Source: DATLAN01 sp035527455
GTDB taxonomy: Bacteria; Planctomycetota; Planctomycetia; Pirellulales; Thermoguttaceae
Reading direction: 5' to 3'
Length of the DNA: 13,536 nucleotides
NCBI GenBank assembly: GCA_035527455.1
Contig: DATLAN010000296.1
Location: 1 to 13,536, forward strand
A program made the translations under genes and the position numbers. Shown piece after piece: positions 1 through 6,553 of the stretch. Position 1 is the stretch's first letter. Each line of letters opens with the position of its first letter. A model generated the notes under the pieces. The model saw only the letters and a program-made list of their open reading frames with translations, searched no databases and had not been told where the DNA came from.

Positions 1-27
1 CCGGGTCGATTGCAGTTGGCCCGGCTT

Positions 28-114
28 CGTAGGTCAGGGCTTGCCCTGACGGAATCGAGCGGTCGGCAGGAGAATCGGCAGGAGAGATTCTGTCAGGGCA
101 AGCCCTGACCTACG
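28..114. repeat. Paired inverted REP-like hairpins (BIME-like), family 1
   Basis: Two perfect 23-bp arms in opposite orientation lie at 28-50 and 92-114. Each arm is itself a hairpin: GTCAGGGC-TT-GCCCTGAC preceded by GTAG (29-32 in the left arm, mirrored at 110-113 on the right). A 5' GTAG/GTGG tetranucleotide followed by a hairpin is the signature of REP elements handled by RAYT (TnpA_REP) transposases, and two inverted REPs form a BIME. The 41-bp spacer contains TCGGCAGGAGA twice. No RAYT gene is in the window, so the mobilising enzyme is inference; the repeat structure is read directly from the sequence. Confidence 0.85.
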
Positions 115-726
115 GGCTGGGAACCGAGATCCATGTGGACGGCCTTTCCTCGCACTCTCATCATCCCCAGCTTGCCATAGCCACAGCCAATCCAAGCTGT
201 GCACCTTCGCGCATCGAACGAATCGGGAATATCGGAACAATTGCTCTCAAGGAGTTTCGCCGGTCAAACCGAAATCACGAATGTTTCATTTCAGATCCGC
301 TGGATCGATGTGTCACGCTGGATGCACAGCGTGGGGTAGGACACACGAAGCATGGAATCGTACACGCCTTCGGCGAGTCGCCGCTCGTTTCTTGCGGCGG
401 TCTTCTCAACCGTGAGCCAACGGACGCTCGCGTTTCCGCGCCGTACGGGTAATACAGCCCCATCCTTTGGGCGTGTTCTTCGTGCCCTGAAGAGCGCCGA
501 GGGTTACCCGTCTGCACCGAGCCGAGCACTCGCGGAACCTGTATCGACTGTACTGATAGTACGAACCGTGAAGGGATTGTTCATACGCACTGCTGGAGGG
601 ATCGATACCCCAGTTATCGCTTTGCGTTTCGGACCGAACAACACGGCCGTAAGTAGGTTCGGAAACGACCGAAGCGAACAGTTCTTACATGATGTTCGTT
701 TCACAATCAGTACAGGGGCAGGACTG
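115..726. other. Gene-less leader upstream of the BBP7 gene
   Basis: This stretch of about 610 bases has no reading frame with recognisable protein content. The frame of the downstream gene stays open back to an ATG at 352, but the 125 residues this would add are low-quality, non-domain sequence and sit in front of a perfect signal peptide, so I treat them as non-coding. Small inverted repeats occur: ACGGGTAA at 445-452 with TTACCCGT at 504-511, GTACT-GAT-AGTAC at 550-562, and CCGAAC at 634-639 with GTTCGG at 657-662. No convincing sigma70 promoter was found. The region may be a long 5' leader or decayed sequence. Confidence 0.5.
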
Positions 727-1881
727 ATGAAACTCTCGTTTCGTAGTGTATTGGCTGGTGTCGCAGGGATCGTTCTCCTGTGGACGACGCCGGCCATTGG
801 GCAAATCACCGAGGGAACCCCCGGGGAAGAACCTTCCGTCGGGATCGGCGCGGAGCCGGAATCCGTCTCGGAATCGGAAGAGGGCAATGGATTGCTCTCG
901 GAACCTTGTCTTTACGGCGGCGTTGATTGCGGCTGTCCGGTTTGCTGCTATCAGCCGTTGTGGTACGCCGAAGTCGGCGCGCTGTTCTTGAATCGAGACC
1001 GGGCGCGGCGCTTCAAGCTCATCGAGGACCAGAACGACTCCACCGGAGAGCCGGACCCGCGGCCGGGACACCGCCGGGAAATCGTCTCCTCGGCCGTTCT
1101 CGATTTCGACTATGAAACGGGGCCGCAGTTGGTGATCGGCCGGTATCTGGACGACTGCCGCAGGGTGGAGGTCCGCTACTTCGGCCTGCACCATTGGCGG
1201 ACCGGATTCGGGATCGACAGCACGGCCGTACCGCCGGCCAACCCGAACCTCAGCTTGCCGTTCGACTCGAACTACACCAACGACTTCGACGGGGCGTTGC
1301 ACGTCGACGTCAGCTACAAGTCGGAACTGCACAACGTCGAGGTGAACCTGCTGGACGACCGCCATTCGTGCTTCACCCGGCTGATCGGCTTCCGCTACCT
1401 GAACCTCAACGAGGACTTCGACTACGAGTCGACCGATGCAGCAGGCAGCATCCCCAGCACCAGCAACTACCTCATCGGCACCGACAACCACCTGGTCGGA
1501 TTCCAGATCGGCGGCATCGTCGAGCGGGAAGTCTGCGAGCGGTTCTGCGTCGACCTCACCGGCAAGCTGGGAGCTTACGTGAACTTCGCCGAACAGAGCA
1601 CCTTCCTGGGCGACCGCTTCGACAACGAGAACGTGCGGCGCGACTTCCGCGAACGCCAGGGCGAGTTGGCCTTCATCGGCGAGTTGCGATTCGGATGCGC
1701 CTACCAGCTCACCAAGTCCATGGCGGCGATCGCCGGGTATCAACTCATGTGGGTCGAGGGAGTCGCTCTGGCTCCCGAACAGCTCGACCTGACTACAACG
1801 CCCCTCAGCGGCTCCGGACTGAACGACAACGGGGGCGTGTTCTACGACGGAGCCTACGTGGGAATCCGAGTGGTTCGCTGA
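727..1881 (+). CDS. BBP7 family outer-membrane beta-barrel protein
   Basis: The product is a predicted 384-aa outer-membrane protein of the planctomycete BBP7 family; the molecular role of the family is unknown. The start at 727 is chosen because a purine-rich Shine-Dalgarno stretch (AGGGGCAGGA, 714-723) lies just upstream and the protein then opens with a textbook Sec signal peptide: MKLSFRS, a hydrophobic core, and a likely cut after TTPAIG at about residue 25. A short Glu/Ser/Gly-rich linker and a Cys-rich patch (GVDCGCPVCC) follow, then the family-typical WYAEVGALFLNRD. From there to the C-terminus the sequence alternates short amphipathic strands with Asp/Asn-rich turns and ends in AYVGIRVVR, as expected of a barrel. 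The frame is open back to 352, but that extension is not protein-like. The gene is followed after 76 bp by an exopolysaccharide export gene on the same strand, so the two may be co-transcribed. Family assignment is by recognition. Confidence 0.85.
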   Translation: MKLSFRSVLAGVAGIVLLWTTPAIGQITEGTPGEEPSVGIGAEPESVSESEEGNGLLSEPCLYGGVDCGCPVCCYQPLWYAEVGALFLNRDRARRFKLIEDQNDSTGEPDPRPGHRREIVSSAVLDFDYETGPQLVIGRYLDDCRRVEVRYFGLHHWRTGFGIDSTAVPPANPNLSLPFDSNYTNDFDGALHVDVSYKSELHNVEVNLLDDRHSCFTRLIGFRYLNLNEDFDYESTDAAGSIPSTSNYLIGTDNHLVGFQIGGIVEREVCERFCVDLTGKLGAYVNFAEQSTFLGDRFDNENVRRDFRERQGELAFIGELRFGCAYQLTKSMAAIAGYQLMWVEGVALAPEQLDLTTTPLSGSGLNDNGGVFYDGAYVGIRVVR

Positions 1882-1957
1882 TCCGCGCGACTTCGCTGAT
1901 TTGCGAGACCTTGAACGGAAGTAAGGGCAGTACGATCGTCAAGGAAGGGAACATGCC

Positions 1958-3394
1958 ATGAGGGCAGATCGTCTCTGGAAGGATTCCAGCCGCCACGGCC
2001 CGCCGAGTCAGGCCAAGGACGCCGCCACCCGCGCCGAGAAACGCCGCTTGGGTGAAGACCTCGACCCGCACCGCCGCGCATCGCGACTTCCGCGGCTGGC
2101 GGTGGCGGCGGCCGTCCTGTTCGGGCTGTCGGTCACCGTCGGCTGCTGGGCGCCGCTGTGTTCGCCCGGCGTTCCCGCCTGCGCACTGCCCGACGAGTTC
2201 CGCCTGCCGATGCGGACGGCCGGGCCGCCGTTGAATTTCGCCAGCCTCGCGCTGCCGCCTCAGAAGGATTACATTCTGGGGCCGGACGACGTGCTCGAGG
2301 TGATCGTGCACGATCTGTACCCGGGCGGCGGAGGAGTCCAGCCGATTCGCGCCCAGATCATGGCCAACGGAACCGTTCAACTGCCGCTGGTCGGCCCGGT
2401 TGGCGTGGGCGGAATGAACGTCATGCAGGCGCACGTGACCATCAACCGGGCCTACGCCGACGGCTTCATCCGGGATCCACGAATCAACGTCTATCTGGCC
2501 GAACGGTCCTTGACCAGCGTGTTGGTGTTGGGCGAGGTCGGGGCGCCGGGCATGTATCGGCTGCCGAAATACGAGAACGACGTGGCCCACGCTCTGGCGG
2601 TGGCCGGCGGCCTGCGCGAGGACGCCGGGCTGGAGATCGAGGTCCACCGCCGCATCACGCCCGACCAGGTTCGCGCCGCCCGGTACGAGCACCCGATCGT
2701 GGGCCCGCCGAATCTCGTCGGGGGTTCGGTGGAGTTGGCCGGCCTGATTGCGCAGCCCGACGGCGTGATCGCCATGGTTCCGCCGGCCGATCCCGGCGCC
2801 CGTCCGGTTTATCCGGTCGGCGGACCGGGCCAGCCGGCCGTCGCGTCCGAGCCGCTGACTTCTCCGCTGGGAATGCTGATCGGCCAGGAGCCGATGGAGA
2901 TCGTGCGGATTCCTTTGCGCGGTTATCCTTCGCGGCCCATCTTCACCGAAGACGTGGTGCTGAACCCCGGCGACGTGGTCGTGGTTCCCAGCCGCAAAGA
3001 CGAGGTCTTCTACGTCGTGGGCCCGTTGAGCCCGACGAACTTCGTGCGGTTCAGCATCAGCGCGCGGGAGCGGGACATCGGTGCCGGATTCCTGCTGCCG
3101 CGCGATCGGGAAATCGACGTGGTCACCGCCGTGGCGATGGCCGGATACATCGACCCGATCAACTCGCCCACCACGGTCACCGTGCAGCGTCACCTGCGCG
3201 ACGGCCGCTCCATGCGGATCCTGGTCGATCTGCTCAAGGCGAGATACGATCCCAAGGAGACCGTTTTGGTCTCGGCAGGCGATATCATTTATCTGAATCC
3301 GGACAGCTCCTGGTGGTTCCGCCGAACGTTCGACCGGATCATCGTGGACCTGTTCCGAATCTCGTACCGAAAGGCCCTGGGCTTTGGCGACTGA
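1958..3394 (+). CDS. Polysaccharide export lipoprotein, Wza-like (Poly_export + SLBB)
   Basis: The product is a predicted 478-aa outer-membrane or periplasmic component of capsule/exopolysaccharide export. AAGGAAGGGA (1941-1950) gives good Shine-Dalgarno spacing to the ATG at 1958. A long charged N-terminus (residues 1-44) precedes a hydrophobic segment (about 47-62) ending in VTVGC, a relaxed lipobox with Cys63 as candidate lipidation site. The Poly_export domain opens with YILGPDDVLEV (about 105-115) and runs through the DPRINVYL motif (about 173-180). SLBB-like beta-grasp segments follow (VLVLGEVGAPGMYRLP at about 188-203; a second near VFYVVGPLSPTNFVRF). The last 30 residues (WWFRRTFDRIIVDLFR) form an amphipathic helix like the Wza C-terminal pore helix. 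The two SLBB parts are separated by a Pro/Gly-rich stretch of about 80 residues. No polymerase, flippase or tyrosine kinase partner is in the window. Tandem terminators close the unit downstream. Confidence 0.9.
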   Translation: MRADRLWKDSSRHGPPSQAKDAATRAEKRRLGEDLDPHRRASRLPRLAVAAAVLFGLSVTVGCWAPLCSPGVPACALPDEFRLPMRTAGPPLNFASLALPPQKDYILGPDDVLEVIVHDLYPGGGGVQPIRAQIMANGTVQLPLVGPVGVGGMNVMQAHVTINRAYADGFIRDPRINVYLAERSLTSVLVLGEVGAPGMYRLPKYENDVAHALAVAGGLREDAGLEIEVHRRITPDQVRAARYEHPIVGPPNLVGGSVELAGLIAQPDGVIAMVPPADPGARPVYPVGGPGQPAVASEPLTSPLGMLIGQEPMEIVRIPLRGYPSRPIFTEDVVLNPGDVVVVPSRKDEVFYVVGPLSPTNFVRFSISARERDIGAGFLLPRDREIDVVTAVAMAGYIDPINSPTTVTVQRHLRDGRSMRILVDLLKARYDPKETVLVSAGDIIYLNPDSSWWFRRTFDRIIVDLFRISYRKALGFGD

Positions 3395-3482
3395 ATCCGA
3401 TTATTCATAAGCGACGGTCTCATCACTACCTCAGCACCACGAGTGAGTGGGGGCAGCCGCGATCGTCGGCACCGCGCTTCGG

Positions 3483-3511
3483 CGCGACCGGCGGTCGCGG
3501 CTATTTTTTTT
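3483..3511 (+). terminator. Intrinsic terminator 1 downstream of the export gene
   Basis: The stem is CGCGACC / GGTCGCG with loop GGC (3483-3499), followed within a few bases by a run of eight T (3504-3511). It lies 88 bp after the export-gene stop and points along the plus strand. There is no matching T-run on the other strand, so it should not serve the convergent minus-strand gene. Confidence 0.75.
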
Positions 3512-3518
3512 GGTGGGG

Positions 3519-3542
3519 CGCGACCACCGGTCGCGGCTTTTT
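3519..3542 (+). terminator. Intrinsic terminator 2, duplicate of the first stem
   Basis: The same CGCGACC / GGTCGCG stem recurs 36 bp downstream with a different loop (ACC instead of GGC, 3519-3535), followed by GCTTTTT (T-run 3538-3542). The stop codon of the convergent minus-strand gene begins two bases later. The tandem pair would give near-complete shielding of that gene from plus-strand read-through. Confidence 0.7.
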
Positions 3543-3543
3543 G

Positions 3544-4791
3544 TCAGCGCGACAGCCGCGGATCGATCCAGGCGGCCCAGGCAAACGCGTTGGCGCCGGG
3601 ACATTCCACGTGCAGCTCGAGCCACTCGACGCCCTCCACCGACAAGGCACAGTCCTGCCAGTCGCCGCTCGTCTGAAGCGGCCGGGATTGCCACAGCAGC
3701 TTGCCGTCGCCGATCACCTTGAACCACAACGGCGAATAGGCCTTGCCCATGAAAAGAGGGTTGGCTTGCAGGGCCGTCTTGTTGAAGCGGTTCGGACCCA
3801 GAACGGTGGCGGTCGCGCGGAGAGTGCGAAAACCCTTCTTCAGACGGTAGACGACGTACGAAGCGCCGTTGGCCGGCGGCCAGAGGGAAAGGGCGTGGGC
3901 GGGCGTTTCTTCCTGAAAGACCAGCCGCCTGCCGTACTCCGCGCCGTGCGGCGGAAGGCCGCTCCCCCCGTGCTTTCCCAGGGTACCCGAGCCCACGAGG
4001 AAATCGGTCTCTTCCAGATCATCCAGATAGGCCGTCCGGGACGCGTCCGGAGCCGCTTCAGGCAGCGGTTCCGCCGCGTCGGCTGAAGACGCCGGCCCGC
4101 CGTCCGCCTCCGCCCGCATCTCTGGATGAAGCTGCGCCGTGCGTACTTCGGCCGTACCCACTTCGGCCGGGCGCTGTTCGGCCGCCGCGCTATCCGCCGT
4201 CTCTTCCGCCGGCGGACGACCGGAACCGTACGTTGCCGGTTCCTCGGCCGCCGGCAACACGGGATCTACCGCGGGCAGGTCGTTCGATTGCCGATCGCTT
4301 GCGGAGCGACGCTCGGCAGGTGCGGCCGTGTCGCGAATGAACTCCGCCGCCGGGCCGGCGTCCGTGGTCGCGGTCCTCTCGCCGGGATCCTTGGAAAGCA
4401 GGAAACTGACCAACGCTGCGCCGAGCACCAGCGCCACGGCCAGCGTCGCCGTCTTTTGCCAGAACTCGCCGCTGCGAAGGAACGAACCGGCGGGGGCGGT
4501 CCCGGCCGCTTCGGTCCGATGCCGCAACTGAACGTCGTACTTGGCCTTCTTGCCCGGGTTGAGCAGGGTCACCTTGGCGGCGGCGATTTCGTTGAGGATC
4601 TGCTGCGACTGGAGCCCGTGCTGCCCGGTCTGAAAGGTCTTGGCATAGGCCATTCGCTGATCGACGGCGTTGGCGATCACGTCGCCGTCGGACTCGAACC
4701 GATGGATCCCCAGCAGCCGATAATAGTCCACCGGCCGCTCGGCCGGCGAGATACCGAACCACTTGTAGTAGGGATCGAAAGCCTCGGCCAT
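3544..4791 (-). CDS. J-like domain / transmembrane / NPCBM domain protein
   Basis: The 415-aa protein has three parts. Residues about 9-90 resemble the planctomycete J-like (DnaJ-related) domain: WFGISP, DYYRLLGI, RMAYAK, ILNEIAAAK, KKAKYDVQLR. The HPD tripeptide needed to trigger Hsp70 ATPase is missing; KTFQ occupies that place. Residues about 114-133 (TATLAVALVLGAALVSFLLS) form one transmembrane helix, with more basic residues before it, implying N-inside and C-outside. A disordered Ala/Glu/Pro-rich linker (about 135-252) leads to an NPCBM-like domain (255-412: YLDDLEETDF, GRRLVF, FRTLRATATVLG, SPLWFKVIGDGKLLW, WLELHVECPG, AWIDPRL), a galactose-binding-type sandwich often found on glycosidases. 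The start at 4791 is preceded by a weak GAGG-type site; the frame runs open to 5736, but that part overlaps the neighbouring Hsp70 and is not protein-like. The gene is third in a minus-strand row after two Hsp70 genes, suggesting a membrane-linked co-chaperone. Function is inferred. Confidence 0.85.
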   Translation of the reverse strand: MAEAFDPYYKWFGISPAERPVDYYRLLGIHRFESDGDVIANAVDQRMAYAKTFQTGQHGLQSQQILNEIAAAKVTLLNPGKKAKYDVQLRHRTEAAGTAPAGSFLRSGEFWQKTATLAVALVLGAALVSFLLSKDPGERTATTDAGPAAEFIRDTAAPAERRSASDRQSNDLPAVDPVLPAAEEPATYGSGRPPAEETADSAAAEQRPAEVGTAEVRTAQLHPEMRAEADGGPASSADAAEPLPEAAPDASRTAYLDDLEETDFLVGSGTLGKHGGSGLPPHGAEYGRRLVFQEETPAHALSLWPPANGASYVVYRLKKGFRTLRATATVLGPNRFNKTALQANPLFMGKAYSPLWFKVIGDGKLLWQSRPLQTSGDWQDCALSVEGVEWLELHVECPGANAFAWAAWIDPRLSR

Positions 4792-4856
4792 ACCCCGCCT
4801 CGTTCCTGTCCGTCCCGATCGGGCCGTATTATCACAACGGCCGCGCGCCCGAGTGC

Positions 4857-4885
4857 ATGATACCCCGAGCGGCCGAGAAGTGCAA
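4857..4885 (-). promoter_or_regulatory. Candidate sigma70-type promoter for the J-like/NPCBM gene
   Basis: On the minus strand TTGCAC (4885-4880) is separated by 17 bases from TATCAT (4862-4857), one mismatch from the -10 consensus. It lies in the 134-bp gap between the second Hsp70 gene and the J-like gene, 66 bp before the latter's ATG. A second extended -10-like sequence, TGTGATAAT, lies closer to the gene (-10 hexamer at 4833-4828) but lacks a good -35 box. The J-like gene could therefore be transcribed separately as well as from the Hsp70 operon. The -35 is weak. Confidence 0.35.
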
Positions 4886-4925
4886 GGCGATGGAACGGCC
4901 GCGAAAGGCGCGGCAAACCGGCCGA

Positions 4926-6473
4926 CTACCGATAGTCCGTCGGTTCCATCCGGCAGATGTATCGGCGCCAACCGTCCATGTGCTCCTTGCTGAGGCTGTT
5001 CTCGCGGACGATCTCCGTCTCCATCTGGCGATCCGTGTTGGGCACCGTTACGCGGACCTTCAGCCGGCCGTTGGGCTCGTAGTGGAACAGCACGGCCACC
5101 GGTGATTGGGCCGGCAGATTCGGCGGCAAGTCGCGCACCGTACACTTGCCGATCTGCGTGCAATCGTCGGCCGAAGGGCTTTCCCCCTCGACGATCTGGA
5201 CCAGGATCGATTTTTGGTTGGCCTTCTGCGTCTTGAAGACTCGCCTGCCGGTGACCGGCAACGGCGTGTTTCGCGGGATCAGGATTCCGTTGCGGCGCCG
5301 CTGGGTTTGCGGATCTCGGCCCACCACGCCGAGGCTGTGGGAATTGACGTTCTTGATGGCGAAGGTCGCCGGCAGGCCCTGTTGTTCGGCCAGCACCAGA
5401 CCGGCCCGCAACGCCGCACCGTGCGCGACCGCTTCGTCGGCGGCCACGGACGCGTCGGGCGGTTTCCCGGAGACCTCCTGGAGCATCGCGCTGACCATGG
5501 GCATCCGCGTGGAACCGCCGACGAGCAGCACCCGCTCGACGTCGGACCAGTTCAGCCCTGCGGCTTCGAGCGTCTTGACGGTCGTGAAACGGGTCCGTTC
5601 CAGGAGGTCCTTGGTGGCCTCGGCGAACTGCTGCCTGCTGATCTCCACCCGGGAGGAAAAGCCCTTGTAGTCGCAGGCCACCGCGGCCTTGTTTCGGGCG
5701 GAGAGGGTCCGTTTGGCGTCTTCGCACTCCCGCCACAGCTTGCCGGCGGTGCTGAGGTCTTCGCGAGGGTCGACGTAGTGTTCGCGGATGAAGCTTTCGG
5801 CGACCAGGTCGACCAGTCGCTGGTCCCAGTCGTATCCGCCCAACCGCACGTCGCCGTCGGTCGCCAGGGCCACGAACTCGGTGCCGCGGATCTCCATCAC
5901 GGTCACGTCGAAGGTCCCGCCGCCGAGATCGTAGACCAGGATCCGCCGCGGCTGGTCGGTGCTTCCCGCCTGGTCGAGGAACCCTTGCTGGAACCCGAAG
6001 GACACGGCGGCGGCGGTCGGCTCGTTGATGATGTCCAGCACCTCGAACCCGGCCATGTAGCCGGCGTCCTGCGTGGCCTTGCGGCGGACCTCGTCGAAGT
6101 AGGCCGGCACGGTGATTACCACCTTGGTGAACGGGCCGATCTGCATCGCCGCGTCATTGTGGAGTTTGTTGAGGATCCAGGCCTCGATCACCTCGGGCGG
6201 AAATTGCCTGCCCTCGAAAACCTTGTGAAACACGCGGTGTCCCACGTCGCGTTTGGAACACTCGGCTACGTGCTGCGCCTCGGTGGCGATCGCCTTCATC
6301 GCCTCTTTGCCGACCACGACGTCGTCGCCGTCGAACAGCACGACGCTCGGTGTGACGCGGTCGCCCTCGGCGTTGACCAACGTGACCGGTTGTCCTCGTT
6401 CGTCCAGCCGTGCGATCACGGAATAGGTCGTGCCCAAATCAATGCCGACAATGGGAGTCGTTGCGGTGGTCAT
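4926..6473 (-). CDS. Hsp70 family protein, short form without lid
   Basis: The product is a 515-aa DnaK-related ATPase. The nucleotide-binding domain (about 8-365) has all signatures: GIDLGTTYS (10-18), VVITVPAYFDE (118-128), INEPTAAA (149-156), YDLGGGTFDV (181-190), VLLVGGSTRMP (315-325). K75 in SKRDVG matches the catalytic lysine of DnaK, so ATP hydrolysis is likely intact. The usual DVLLL-type linker is replaced by FAIKNVNSHSLGV (371-383). A substrate-binding beta part follows (about 384-490, with ILIPRNTPLP), but the protein stops before the alpha-helical lid, about 100 residues shorter than DnaK, so it may hold clients only loosely. No membrane segment is visible. It lies 80 bp downstream of a longer paralogue and upstream of the J-like/NPCBM gene on the same strand. 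No clear Shine-Dalgarno precedes the ATG. This is not the housekeeping dnaK, judging by length, missing lid and context. Confidence 0.93.
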   Translation of the reverse strand: MTTATTPIVGIDLGTTYSVIARLDERGQPVTLVNAEGDRVTPSVVLFDGDDVVVGKEAMKAIATEAQHVAECSKRDVGHRVFHKVFEGRQFPPEVIEAWILNKLHNDAAMQIGPFTKVVITVPAYFDEVRRKATQDAGYMAGFEVLDIINEPTAAAVSFGFQQGFLDQAGSTDQPRRILVYDLGGGTFDVTVMEIRGTEFVALATDGDVRLGGYDWDQRLVDLVAESFIREHYVDPREDLSTAGKLWRECEDAKRTLSARNKAAVACDYKGFSSRVEISRQQFAEATKDLLERTRFTTVKTLEAAGLNWSDVERVLLVGGSTRMPMVSAMLQEVSGKPPDASVAADEAVAHGAALRAGLVLAEQQGLPATFAIKNVNSHSLGVVGRDPQTQRRRNGILIPRNTPLPVTGRRVFKTQKANQKSILVQIVEGESPSADDCTQIGKCTVRDLPPNLPAQSPVAVLFHYEPNGRLKVRVTVPNTDRQMETEIVRENSLSKEHMDGWRRYICRMEPTDYR

Positions 6474-6553
6474 GTTGCGATGGGGATGGGTTTCGAAATG
6501 GGATTGGATTTCGGTGCTTGGGAGCCGTCAGGAAAGCAATGGGCCGTTGGGGA

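Noticed and set aside
28..114. CRISPR array
   Set aside because: There are only two arms, in opposite orientation, with no regular spacers and no cas genes nearby.
352..726. 125-residue N-terminal extension of the BBP7 protein
   Set aside because: It would bury a perfect signal peptide; a good ribosome binding site lies directly before 727 and the extension has no domain character.
1805..3193. 462-codon minus-strand frame opposite the polysaccharide export gene
   Set aside because: It is His/Arg/Gly-rich antisense of a gene with clear Poly_export and SLBB motifs.
4792..5736. 315-residue N-terminal extension of the J-like/NPCBM protein
   Set aside because: It overlaps the Hsp70 gene in another frame, is Arg/Gly/Ala-rich shadow sequence and resembles no protein.
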